Shown here one piece after another: positions 1 to 8,057 of a stretch of 64,000 nucleotides of DNA (position 1 is its first letter; each line of letters starts with the position of its first letter). Source of the stretch: DAIQNV01 sp036788215 (GTDB lineage: Bacteria > Planctomycetota > Phycisphaerae > Phycisphaerales > UBA1924); the NCBI GenBank assembly GCA_036788215.1, contig DAIQNV010000008.1, positions 6,968 to 70,967 of the forward strand, in the 5' to 3' direction. The notes under the pieces were generated by a model. That model worked only from the letters and a program-made list of their open reading frames with translations. It searched no databases and was not told where the DNA came from. Position numbers and translations under genes: made by a program.

Positions 1-1
1 C

Positions 2-163
2 GCGTCGGACCGGGCACGCGGGCGGGCGCTGATGCTCGAGCTGTGGCGGCGCGGGGTGTTCCTGAACCCGATGGGGACCAAGCTGTATCTGTCGCTCGCG
101 CACACCGAGGCGGAGTGCTCGGCTTTCTGCGAGCACATGGCGGCGTCGCTCCGAGCTCTCTGA
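2..163 (+). CDS. Class III aminotransferase, C-terminal fragment (glutamate-1-semialdehyde aminomutase-like)
   Basis: Open frame entering from the left edge and stopping at TGA 161-163; only the last 53 residues are present. The stretch GVFLNPMGTKLYLSLAHTE is typical of the C-terminal small domain of PLP-dependent class III aminotransferases related to glutamate-1-semialdehyde 2,1-aminomutase, where the S-L-A-H-T segment is strongly conserved. The catalytic lysine and cofactor-binding part lie outside the window, so the exact substrate cannot be set. It is convergent with the next aminotransferase, with six bases between the stops. Confidence 0.6.
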   Translation, partial: ASDRARGRALMLELWRRGVFLNPMGTKLYLSLAHTEAECSAFCEHMAASLRAL

Positions 164-169
164 GCGGGA

Positions 170-1537
170 CTATTTGAGCGAGGCGGTTGCGGCGGCGATC
201 GCGTCGCGCAGGATGCCGGTGGCGCGTCGGAGCAGGTCCTCCTCGATGTTCAGGGGCGGGAAGAGGACGAGCGTCGTGCCCCCGCCGACCTTGAAGCTCA
301 GGCCACGATCGAGCGACTCGTACAGGACTCGGTCGGCGAGGGCGTGGGCGCCTTGACCCGCCAGTTCGACGCCGACCATCAGGCCGAGGCTGCGGACCTC
401 CTTCAGCACGCCGGTGGAGGCGAGGGCCTCGTGCAATTCGCTGGCCCACTCTTCGCCCAGGCGGGCGGAGCGCTCGACGAGCCCCTCGCGTTCGATCGCG
501 TCGAGCGTGGCGAGGGCCGCGGCGGCGCCGACCGGGCTCTTTTCGTGGGTGTAGTGACCGATGGCGAGTTCGCGCACCGGGACCACGCCGGTGTCGTTGA
601 ACCCGGGGCGGCCGATGACGGCGGCCTGCGGGAAGACCGCGCCCCCGAGGCCTTTGCCGATGACCATGAGGTCGGGCGTGACGCCGGTGTGCTCGGTCGC
701 CCAGAGCTTCCCGGTGCGGCCCAGGCCGGTCGGTATCTCGTCGAAGATCAAGAGGGCGCCCGCGCGGTCGCACGCGGCGCGGACGCGGGGCCAGTACTCC
801 CCGGGCGGGACCCGGACGGTCGTCGCCCGGACGGGCTCCGCGACCACCGCGGCGATCCCGGGCTCACGCTCGAGCAGTGTCTCGATATCCGCGGCGCACG
901 CGGCGCTGCAGGCGGCGCCGCACCGGTGACGACAGCCCGGGTCGCCCGGAGGCTGGGCGTGCAGGCCACCCAGGGGGCCCTGGCCTCGGCGGAAGAGTTC
1001 CTGCCCCCCCGCTGCGGCGGCGTCGAGCGTCGCGCCGTGGAAGGAGCCCCTGAAGGCGATCGTTTTGTGTCGGCCGGTCACGGCGCGGGCGATCTTGAGG
1101 GCGATACCGACCGCGACCGCGCCGCTCGGGGCGAGGAGGACGCGGGCGTTGTGGCGCAGGTCGCCCGGGGCGCTCGCGATCAATCGTTCCGCGAGCCTGG
1201 TCGCGGGCTCGCTGGCGAAGCGGCGGGTGCTGAAGGGGAGGCGGGCGAGCTGTTCGGTGACCGCCCGGATGACGCCCTGGTGCCCGAAGCCCAGCTGGTG
1301 GACGGAGTTGCCATGGAAGTCGAGGAGGCGTCGGCCATCCCGGAGCGTGAGCCAGGGTCCGTGGGCTCCGACGACCTCGTCGAGGCAGGGGGATGAGAGC
1401 ACCTGGTGATAAAAGGCTTCCGCGTCTCGTGTTAAGATTGCGCTGTCCGGCCTCGCTTCCGCCCACGCTCGCCTCGCTCCGGTTGTGTTGACATCCCCCT
1501 CTGCGACAGGGGCATGCGCAGGATGTTCGTGGGTCAC
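170..1537 (-). CDS. pbfA: Class III PLP aminotransferase-fold enzyme, probably (R)-1-hydroxy-2-aminoethylphosphonate ammonia-lyase (PbfA-like)
   Basis: 455 residues, full length for a fold-type I class III enzyme. The PLP region is clear: IFDEIPTGLGRTGK places the cofactor-binding Asp, and the Schiff-base Lys sits in VIGKGLGG. The pieces LLDFHGNSVHQLGFGH, a Cys-rich insert (CRHRCGAACSAAC) and AIGHYTHEKSPVGAAAAL match what I remember of PbfA, which eliminates ammonia from (R)-1-hydroxy-2-aminoethylphosphonate to give phosphonoacetaldehyde. That assignment comes from memory of family motifs. No other phosphonate gene (phnW, phnX, phnY) is visible, although the adjacent gene at the left edge is also a class III aminotransferase. 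A generic omega-aminotransferase remains possible. Confidence 0.65.
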   Translation of the reverse strand: MTHEHPAHAPVAEGDVNTTGARRAWAEARPDSAILTRDAEAFYHQVLSSPCLDEVVGAHGPWLTLRDGRRLLDFHGNSVHQLGFGHQGVIRAVTEQLARLPFSTRRFASEPATRLAERLIASAPGDLRHNARVLLAPSGAVAVGIALKIARAVTGRHKTIAFRGSFHGATLDAAAAGGQELFRRGQGPLGGLHAQPPGDPGCRHRCGAACSAACAADIETLLEREPGIAAVVAEPVRATTVRVPPGEYWPRVRAACDRAGALLIFDEIPTGLGRTGKLWATEHTGVTPDLMVIGKGLGGAVFPQAAVIGRPGFNDTGVVPVRELAIGHYTHEKSPVGAAAALATLDAIEREGLVERSARLGEEWASELHEALASTGVLKEVRSLGLMVGVELAGQGAHALADRVLYESLDRGLSFKVGGGTTLVLFPPLNIEEDLLRRATGILRDAIAAATASLK

Positions 1538-1920
1538 AGGCGGCCTCCGGTCGGTGCGCGGCGCTCCGCGGGACAGGATCGCGGATCGCGCATCGACGGG
1601 CGTCTGCCGGCGCGATCGGAAGGATCTTGCCCGGTTTGAGGGGTCAGGCGACGGGTTTGGCGGGTCTCAGCGCATCCTTGGCGCATTCTGAACACGATCT
1701 TAGACATTCGTAACACCTTGTCTTTACACGATCTCAATACTTTCGATCGTTTTCGCTCATGAATTTTGAAGCTGGTGTGAATGTGTCCTCCAGACGCAAG
1801 TTGGGCGTTGTAGACTCTCAGGATACACCGTAGAGTCCGGTGCAGCGTCGCTTCGGAGGGGTCCAATCGGGCACGAGCGGCGCATCGCGTGTTATTCCAA
1901 CCGATTCGGAGGAAGTAGAT
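1538..1920. other. Intergenic upstream region of the secreted protein gene
   Basis: 383 bases with no convincing gene. The part from about 1685 to 1800 is clearly more AT-rich than its surroundings and probably carries the promoters for the divergent genes. The nonamer ACACGATCT occurs twice in direct orientation (1692-1700 and 1726-1734), 34 bases apart, close to three helical turns. I could not pick out a convincing -35/-10 pair. Confidence 0.5.
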
Positions 1921-3309
1921 ATGCACACCGTTCGCACCGGACACCTGCTCGCCATCGCGGGCTCGCTCACCGCCATCGCGGCGTCGACCGCTGGCGCCCA
2001 GACGCTCCGCGTCTTTTACTTCGAGGACTGGGAGACGGTCGACCTGGGCGACGCTCAGGACGAGACGGTCAGCGGTCCCCTGGACACCAGCGGCGACGGC
2101 ATCCCCGACTTCTTCCCGGACGCGGACGGCGACGGCGTCCCTGACGTCTGGGCGGGCCGGGACGGCTTCGCCAGCGTGGGCTGGACGGTGGTGACCCCCA
2201 GCCAGCCCGGCATCCCCAGCCAGCTCGACCTCGGCGTCAAGGAGTGGCGGGAGTGGGCCCTGACGAACTCGAAGTGGTGGGCGTTCGACGTCGATAACCA
2301 GCGTCGGGGCGAGTTCGCGAACGGCTTCGCGGGCGGGTCGACCGTCGCGGTCGCTGACCCCGACGAGTGGGACGACATCGCCGCTCCTTTCACGGACCCG
2401 GTCACGGGTATCGTCACGCTCGAGAGCCCCCAGAACCTGACTTTGTGGGGCAGCACGCTCATCTCGCCCGAGGTGGCCGTCCCCGCCGGCCTCTCGGAGA
2501 TCGTGATCGACTTCAGCCTTTCGTGGCGCCCCGAGAATGACCAGGCGTTCCGGCTTGTGGCCCAGTTCACGGACGGCAGCGGCGGCAATGTGGGCCTGCC
2601 CGTGGTGCTGATGGATGTCGTGTCGACCCCGAACACCGATCCGCGCTTCTTCGGCAACTTCCCGAACGCACAGTTCTCCCAGCTCGTGGCCGATGCGCCG
2701 AGCAACCCCACCAACATCGGCGCCGGCGTCTTCCCGAACGGCGATACGATCGCGGTTCCGGCGGGCGCGTCGGCCGTTCAGCTCGCGTTTGACCTGTTCG
2801 ACGCCGGCAACAACTGGTGGTTCGCCTTCGACAACCTCGCGCTGCTGGGCGAGAGCACCGGCGGGCCAATCATCGCGCCGGGCAACTTCGTCGTCGGCGG
2901 GCAGCTGCTCTACCAGACGGTCACGCCGGCCTTCACGCTGAGCCGCGCGATCGAGGCGGACAGCTACACGGTCGAGATCTCGCGCACCAACGACTTCTCG
3001 GACATCGTCTACACCACGACGGTCCTCCCGGCGAGCCCCGATGACCTGGGCATCCCCGTGCAGGTCCCGGCCGGCACCGTCAACACCGGCGAGTACTTCA
3101 TCCGTGCGAGCGCGACCAACATCATCGGCGAGACGGTTTCGCTCAACGCCCCCAACTTCTTCATCCTGAACGACGTGATCGGCGACCGCAACGGCGACGG
3201 CGTGTACGACGCCTTTGACATCGCCGACCTGGCGCCTCCTTTCGGCGAGCTGACCTTCCAGGACATCAACGTGTTCCTGCAGGCGTTCTCGCAGGCGAGC
3301 CAGCCGTAA
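1921..3309 (+). CDS. Secreted protein with Trp-rich beta domain and C-terminal dockerin-like repeat
   Basis: 462 residues, unknown function. The ATG at 1921 is chosen because GGAGG (1908-1912) precedes it and a signal peptide follows (about residues 1-26, ending near ASTAGAQ); an upstream GTG would bury the signal. Calcium-loop repeats (DTSGDGIPDFF, DADGDGVPDVW) lie near residues 46-68. Residues about 100-310 form a Trp-rich module with E-W at 108, ADPDEWDD at 145-152 and NNWW at 297-300; the same module occurs in the metallophosphoesterase at 5472-8039. A fibronectin-III-like stretch follows. The C-terminus has a canonical dockerin loop (DRNGDGVYDAFD) running into DLAPPFGELTFQDINVFL. This looks like an exported, calcium-stabilised surface protein. 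It is followed by a prepilin gene. Confidence 0.8.
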   Translation: MHTVRTGHLLAIAGSLTAIAASTAGAQTLRVFYFEDWETVDLGDAQDETVSGPLDTSGDGIPDFFPDADGDGVPDVWAGRDGFASVGWTVVTPSQPGIPSQLDLGVKEWREWALTNSKWWAFDVDNQRRGEFANGFAGGSTVAVADPDEWDDIAAPFTDPVTGIVTLESPQNLTLWGSTLISPEVAVPAGLSEIVIDFSLSWRPENDQAFRLVAQFTDGSGGNVGLPVVLMDVVSTPNTDPRFFGNFPNAQFSQLVADAPSNPTNIGAGVFPNGDTIAVPAGASAVQLAFDLFDAGNNWWFAFDNLALLGESTGGPIIAPGNFVVGGQLLYQTVTPAFTLSRAIEADSYTVEISRTNDFSDIVYTTTVLPASPDDLGIPVQVPAGTVNTGEYFIRASATNIIGETVSLNAPNFFILNDVIGDRNGDGVYDAFDIADLAPPFGELTFQDINVFLQAFSQASQP

Positions 3310-3330
3310 TCCGGATTTGCGCATGATGCA

Positions 3331-3361
3331 GGCCGGCCGCGGTTACCGCCGCGGACCGGTC
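3331..3361 (+). terminator. Weak hairpin after the secreted protein gene
   Basis: CCGG-CCGCGG (3333-3342) can pair with CCGCGG-A-CCGG (3349-3359), leaving one bulged base. No T-tract follows, so this may be a processing or pausing hairpin and not a true terminator. Confidence 0.25.
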
Positions 3362-3453
3362 ATTCCGGCCCGGATGGGTCGTTTCCCGCGGCGATGAGGC
3401 TCCGCGGGGGTCGATGGAAGAGGACCTTCCCGCCTCGTGAACGGAGAGCCGTC

Positions 3454-4365
3454 ATGCACCCGTGCCTTCTCGTTTCTGGTCGTCGTGCGTTCACCCTCAT
3501 CGAGCTTCTCGTGGTGATCGCGATCATTTCGCTGCTGATCGGCATTCTTCTGCCTTCGCTCGGGGCTGCCCGTGAGCAGGCGAGGAAGATCGACTGCGGG
3601 GCGAAGCTTCGGGGTATCTCGACGGCGCTGTTCCTGTACCGGGATGACAACGACGGGTGGGGCGGGCAGCACAACAATTACGGTGTGCGGTACTTCGTGA
3701 ACGGGCTGACTCCGCAGCAGATGTTCGAGGCGACGAACAACACGTACTGGCTGGGCTTTGGGTACTGGGGCCTGCCCTACGAGGATTACATCCAGTCGAT
3801 CAAGGAGGCCTACGCGTGCCCGTCGATGCGGACGATGGACCCGTTCCCGATCGACCCGGTTCAGTTCCCGGATGTGGCGCGGTGGACCTCGTACGGCGTG
3901 AACGGATTCGGGGCGGGTGTGGTGCGGTCGGCGGCGGTGCAGCGTCAGCGGGTGCCGCAGTTCGCGGCGAACTCGCTGTGGGGCGCGGTCTATCGGAGCG
4001 GGATCGTGGCGACGGACAACGGCGACTTTACGGCCACCGCGGCGACGGTGTACATGCGGCCCGACTACCAGCTCCGCTTCCCGGATAAGCGTCTGATCGC
4101 GCAGGATGCGTTTGAGCACGCCCTGGAGGCGAGCGGGGACACGGGCGCGGGCGGGGACTCCTGGGCGGGGCTGAACCAGTACGACTCGGACGAGCAGACG
4201 GGGGCGTTCTCCGGGGCGTTTGCGAACTGGAAGCGGGAATACTGGCGGCACGGCGACGTGGGCCAGGCGTTCTTTGGCGACGGGCACGTCGAGGGCTTTG
4301 CGAAGAGCCTGATCACGGAGACGGGCAACCCTGACCTGCTGCCCCTGTACACGGGCAACTTCTAA
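3454..4365 (+). CDS. Prepilin-type protein (pseudopilin with H...DGxV motif)
   Basis: 303 residues. The ATG at 3454 follows GGAGAG (3443-3448). A short basic leader is followed by RRAFTLIELLVVIAI, the type IV pilin/type II secretion cleavage-methylation motif, and by one hydrophobic helix (about residues 11-38). The residue before the cleavage Phe is Ala and not the usual Gly. The C-terminal RHGDVGQAFFGDGHVEGF fits the H-x9-DG signature of the large planctomycete prepilin family. Known members are membrane-inserted, processed by a prepilin peptidase and assembled into, or displayed near, a pseudopilus; the specific role here is unknown. It lies between a dockerin-like secreted protein and a small membrane protein. 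Confidence 0.85.
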   Translation: MHPCLLVSGRRAFTLIELLVVIAIISLLIGILLPSLGAAREQARKIDCGAKLRGISTALFLYRDDNDGWGGQHNNYGVRYFVNGLTPQQMFEATNNTYWLGFGYWGLPYEDYIQSIKEAYACPSMRTMDPFPIDPVQFPDVARWTSYGVNGFGAGVVRSAAVQRQRVPQFAANSLWGAVYRSGIVATDNGDFTATAATVYMRPDYQLRFPDKRLIAQDAFEHALEASGDTGAGGDSWAGLNQYDSDEQTGAFSGAFANWKREYWRHGDVGQAFFGDGHVEGFAKSLITETGNPDLLPLYTGNF

Positions 4366-4382
4366 GACGCGGGAGAGCGACC

Positions 4383-4685
4383 ATGGACAGCGTGATGAAG
4401 CGGAACGTGACGATCGTGGCGGTGATCGCGGTCGCGGTGGGCGGCGTGGCGGGGGCGATGATGCTCATGGGCGGGGCGGAGACCGCTGAGGACGCGGCGG
4501 TGGTGGACATGGCGTACCGGCACAAGAGCGTCGGCGAGCTGCAGGGTATGAAGCACCTCGCGGAGCAAATGCTCTCGAGCGGGACGCTGACGGACGACCA
4601 GGCGGCCCGGCAGCGAGCCCAGATCGACACGCTCGACGCGATCATCGCGGAGAAGCTCCTTGAGCAGGAATCGGCGAAGCCTTGA
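4383..4685 (+). CDS. Small single-pass membrane protein next to prepilin
   Basis: 100 residues, family not recognised. Residues about 8-30 (VTIVAVIAVAVGGVAGAMMLMGG) form one transmembrane helix after a short basic N-terminus. The remainder is charged, predicted helical and probably periplasmic (ELQGMKHLAEQMLSSGTLTDDQ...). GGGAGAG lies just upstream of the ATG. It starts 17 bases after the prepilin stop, so co-transcription is likely. A second small membrane protein follows another prepilin at 55803, with no clear sequence similarity between the two. Confidence 0.65.
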   Translation: MDSVMKRNVTIVAVIAVAVGGVAGAMMLMGGAETAEDAAVVDMAYRHKSVGELQGMKHLAEQMLSSGTLTDDQAARQRAQIDTLDAIIAEKLLEQESAKP

Positions 4686-4700
4686 TCGGGGCGCTTGACC

Positions 4701-5429
4701 ATGACCCACATGACCGGCGGAGGGCAGGGGATCGGCGTGCCGGGGCGGCCCGGTCCTTCGGAGTTTGACCTGCAGGCGCGGCAGGCGTGGCCTACGACGT
4801 TCTTCGCGCGGAAGTGGAAGGACCACGAGGCCGAGGCGCCGGGGATCATCGCGCATCTGCTCGAGCTCCGGCGGGCGCACCGGGAGAACATCGCTTCCCG
4901 GGCGGCGGTCGGGGCGAAATCGATGGAGGGGCTTTTCGAGAGCCCGCTCGATCTCTTCGAGACGACCGAGCACCCGGGTCTGCGGCGGCTCGTTGAGTTC
5001 ATCGACAAGTCGGTGCGTGCGGCGGTCGCGCACGTCAACGGGGGCCAGGCGCACCCGAACAGGCTGAAGGTGACCTTCAACGAGTCGTGGTATCACCTGA
5101 CGAATGATGGCGGGTACCACGCGTCGCACTACCACCCGGGCTGCTCGTGGTGCGGGATCTACTACATGGATTCGGCGGACTGCACGCCGTCGGACGCGAC
5201 CGGTGCGGGCAACGGTGTGAACCGGTTCTACAGCCCGATCGGCTCGGGCGGGATGCTGATCGACTACGGGAACCGGTACATGGAGGTCGGACGGCTGGAC
5301 ATCGTGCCGACCTCGGGGCTGCTGTTCCTGTTCCCGGCGCACATCCTGCACTCGGCGCTGCCCTACCGCGGGTCGCGGGACCGGATCATCCTTTCGTTCA
5401 ACAGCGTGACGAACGTCGTCGAGGACTGA
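4701..5429 (+). CDS. Putative 2-oxoglutarate/Fe(II)-dependent oxygenase (TIGR02466-like)
   Basis: 242 residues from the ATG at 4701; a TTG at 4695 would add two. The cupin-like core holds HASHYHPGCSWCGIYY (His140, His143, His145) and a distal FPAHILHSALPY followed by GSRDRIILSFN, matching the His...His...Arg pattern of the double-stranded beta-helix oxygenases that bind Fe(II) and 2-oxoglutarate. Relatives in this group are mostly uncharacterised. There is no signal peptide, so it is cytoplasmic, which is notable inside a cluster of exported proteins. It starts 15 bases after the small membrane protein gene. A role in modifying a peptide or small molecule is speculation. Confidence 0.7.
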   Translation: MTHMTGGGQGIGVPGRPGPSEFDLQARQAWPTTFFARKWKDHEAEAPGIIAHLLELRRAHRENIASRAAVGAKSMEGLFESPLDLFETTEHPGLRRLVEFIDKSVRAAVAHVNGGQAHPNRLKVTFNESWYHLTNDGGYHASHYHPGCSWCGIYYMDSADCTPSDATGAGNGVNRFYSPIGSGGMLIDYGNRYMEVGRLDIVPTSGLLFLFPAHILHSALPYRGSRDRIILSFNSVTNVVED

Positions 5430-5471
5430 CGGGTCGGCGTCGGCCGGCGGCGTCCTGCATGGAGATCGCGA

Positions 5472-8039
5472 ATGCGTTCATTTTTCGGCATCGGCGCGTT
5501 TGCCGCCCTGGCTTTGGCGTGTGTTTCGTCGGTGGCCCAGACGATCCGTGTGGGGCCGGTGCTGCAGGACGCGGAGCCGGCGTCGATCGCGGTGATGTGG
5601 GAGACGACCGCGGCGTTCACGGGGTTTGTCGATTACGGCCCGACGGCGGCGCTCGGGCTGACGGCGGTTTCGCAGCGGGTCGCGAGCGTGAACGGGGCGG
5701 TGATCCATCACGCGCAGCTCACGGGCCTGCAGGCGGACACGGTCTACTACTATCGCGTGCGTTCCGGTTCGGCGCAGTCGGATCTGGCCCGCTTCCGGAC
5801 GCCGCCGACGCCGGCGTCCGAGAAGAGTTTCCGCTTCATGGCGTACTCGGACATGCAGGGGAACGGGTCGCACCCCCGCAAGCACACGGAGATCGTGAAC
5901 GAGGGGATGATCGGTTTCGTGACGCAGGAGCTCGGCCCGAACCTGCACGACGAGGTGGCTTTCGTGATCGTCCCGGGTGACCTCGTGAGCCAGGGGTCCG
6001 TGTACGATCAGTGGAAGGACCAGTTCTTCGACGAGGCGGCGAACCTGACGCGGTTCGTGCCCTACTACCCGGTGCCCGGGAACCACGAGCAGGACTCGGC
6101 GTGGTTTTTCCGGTACTTTCAGCTCCCTCGGAACGGCACGCCGGGCTTCGAGGAGCACTGGTGGTACAAGGACTACGGCAACCTTCGCATCATCGGGTGC
6201 GACTCGAACACGGCGTACCGCAACCAGCAGCAGCTCGATTGGCTCGACATGGTGCTCGCGGACGCGGCGGGGAAGGAGCACATCGACTTCGTCTTCGCCC
6301 AGATGCACCACCCCCACCTCTCGGAGCTGTGGACGCCGGGCAACACCGACTACACGCGGGAGATCGTCGAGCGGCTCGAGCGCTTCAGCACCGACACCGG
6401 CAAGCCCTCCGCGCACTTCTTCGGGCACACGCACGGCTACGAGCGAGGGCAGAGCCGCGACCACACGCACCTGTGGGTCAATGTTTCGGCGGGGGAGGGC
6501 GGGATCGACTACTGGGGCATCACGCCCCCGGAGGACTACGCCGAGATCCAGAAGTCCTTCCCGGACTGGGGCTTCGTGTTGATCGAGATCACCGCGGGCG
6601 ACAACCCGACTCTGCGCCTGCGCCGCGTGAGCCGGGGCAACGAGGTGGAGCCGAAGGACAACGAGGTGATGGACGACATCACCATTCGGCGGCACAACCA
6701 GCCTCCGAGTGCGCCGACGCCGATCGGTCCAGCGCCGGGCGTGGCGGGGCTTGACCCCCTGGCGGTGGAGTTGGTGGCGTCGCCCTTTGCGGACAGCGAC
6801 GGGCAGGACTTCCACATCGAGACGCACATCCAGCTCACCGCGACACCGGGCGACTGGACGAGCCCGGTGGACGTCTGGACGCGCTACGAGAACTGGTACG
6901 CGCCCGAGGGGGCGTCGGGGCGCGACACGGGGTACTACAGCGTCGACACGGTCGCGGGGGCCGACATCACGCGGGCGATCGCCCCGAGGCTCGCGCCGGG
7001 CACGACCTACGAGTGGCGGGTGCGCTACCGGGATTCGGGGCTGACCTGGTCCGACTGGTCGACGCCCTCGGGCTTCTCCACCGGTGCCCTGCCGACCGGC
7101 GCGTGCTGCCTGCCCGAGGGATCCTGCGAGCAGCTGATCAACATCGACTGCGACGACCGGGGAGGGACTTTCCGGGCGGTCGGGACACCCTGCGCGACCG
7201 CGGCTTGTCCGGAGGTCGTGGTGCTGCTCGAGGAGAACTTCGACGCGCTCCCGCTCGGGCCGACCATTGACGAGGTCGTCCCGAACGCGAACGCGTGGAC
7301 GGACAAGCCCCCCCCGGGCTGGATCGTCGACGACTCGGGCGTGCCCTCCGTGGGCATCCCCGGGCGGGGTGTGACGGAATGGGAGGGCTGGTCCTTCGCT
7401 GATAAGGACTGGTGGTCCCAGACCGCCAGCGATCAGGGGAGGTCCCGCTTCGAGCGGGCTCGCGGCACCGCGGCGATCGCGGACCCCGACGAATGGGACG
7501 ACCTGGGCAACGCTTCGGGCCTGGGCTTCTTCGACGCGAAGATGACGACAGCGCCCGTCGACCTGTCGGCGGTCGACCCGGCGTCGGTCCTCGTCTCGTT
7601 CGACTCAAGCTGGCTGCCCGAGGGGACGCAGCACGCGACGGTGACCGCGGAGTTCGACACGGGCGAGCGGGTGGTGATCCTCGACTGGGAGTCGCGGTCC
7701 GGGCCGAACTTCAAGGCGGGCAACACGAACGAGAGGGTGGATATCCCCCTGCCCGTGCCGGCCGGGGCCGCCTCGGTCCGGCTGACCTTCCGCCTGCACG
7801 AGGCGAAGAACAACTGGTGGTGGGCGATCGACCACCTGCTGATCCGGGGTACGCCCATCTCCTGCTCGCAGGCGGACCTCGTGCCGCCCTTCGGCGACCT
7901 TACCTTTGCGGATGTCTCGGCGTTCCTCGGCGCCTACGCGGACCGCTTGCCCATCGCGGACCTCGCCGAGCCCTTCGGCGAGTTCACGTTCGCGGACATC
8001 AACGCGTTCCTCCGGGCGTTCGCCGACGGCTGCGCGTAA
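5472..8039 (+). CDS. Secreted multidomain metallophosphoesterase with two C-terminal dockerin-like repeats
   Basis: 855 residues; GGAGA precedes the ATG. Order: signal peptide (about 1-22); purple-acid-phosphatase-like fibronectin domain (about 24-115); calcineurin-type phosphoesterase (about 118-395) with S-D-M-Q (Asp127), PGDLV (near 169), GNHE (203-206), QMHHPH and GHTH (318-321). Gln replaces the His of the first D-x-H motif. A second fibronectin-like domain follows (about 400-540), then a Cys-rich motif (GACCLPEGSC, about 543-585). The Trp-rich module comes next, with EW at 636, ADPDEWDD at 670 and NNWWW at 780. Two dockerin-like repeats end in DGCA. It probably hydrolyses phosphomono- or diesters outside the cytoplasm; the substrate is unknown. 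It shares its Trp-rich module with the protein encoded at 1921. Confidence 0.85.
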   Translation: MRSFFGIGAFAALALACVSSVAQTIRVGPVLQDAEPASIAVMWETTAAFTGFVDYGPTAALGLTAVSQRVASVNGAVIHHAQLTGLQADTVYYYRVRSGSAQSDLARFRTPPTPASEKSFRFMAYSDMQGNGSHPRKHTEIVNEGMIGFVTQELGPNLHDEVAFVIVPGDLVSQGSVYDQWKDQFFDEAANLTRFVPYYPVPGNHEQDSAWFFRYFQLPRNGTPGFEEHWWYKDYGNLRIIGCDSNTAYRNQQQLDWLDMVLADAAGKEHIDFVFAQMHHPHLSELWTPGNTDYTREIVERLERFSTDTGKPSAHFFGHTHGYERGQSRDHTHLWVNVSAGEGGIDYWGITPPEDYAEIQKSFPDWGFVLIEITAGDNPTLRLRRVSRGNEVEPKDNEVMDDITIRRHNQPPSAPTPIGPAPGVAGLDPLAVELVASPFADSDGQDFHIETHIQLTATPGDWTSPVDVWTRYENWYAPEGASGRDTGYYSVDTVAGADITRAIAPRLAPGTTYEWRVRYRDSGLTWSDWSTPSGFSTGALPTGACCLPEGSCEQLINIDCDDRGGTFRAVGTPCATAACPEVVVLLEENFDALPLGPTIDEVVPNANAWTDKPPPGWIVDDSGVPSVGIPGRGVTEWEGWSFADKDWWSQTASDQGRSRFERARGTAAIADPDEWDDLGNASGLGFFDAKMTTAPVDLSAVDPASVLVSFDSSWLPEGTQHATVTAEFDTGERVVILDWESRSGPNFKAGNTNERVDIPLPVPAGAASVRLTFRLHEAKNNWWWAIDHLLIRGTPISCSQADLVPPFGDLTFADVSAFLGAYADRLPIADLAEPFGEFTFADINAFLRAFADGCA

Positions 8040-8057
8040 CGAACGCGAGCCGGAGCA

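Noticed and set aside
1840..1920. Earlier GTG start for the secreted protein at 1921
   Set aside because: It would place 27 polar residues before the signal peptide, and the good GGAGG lies in front of 1921.
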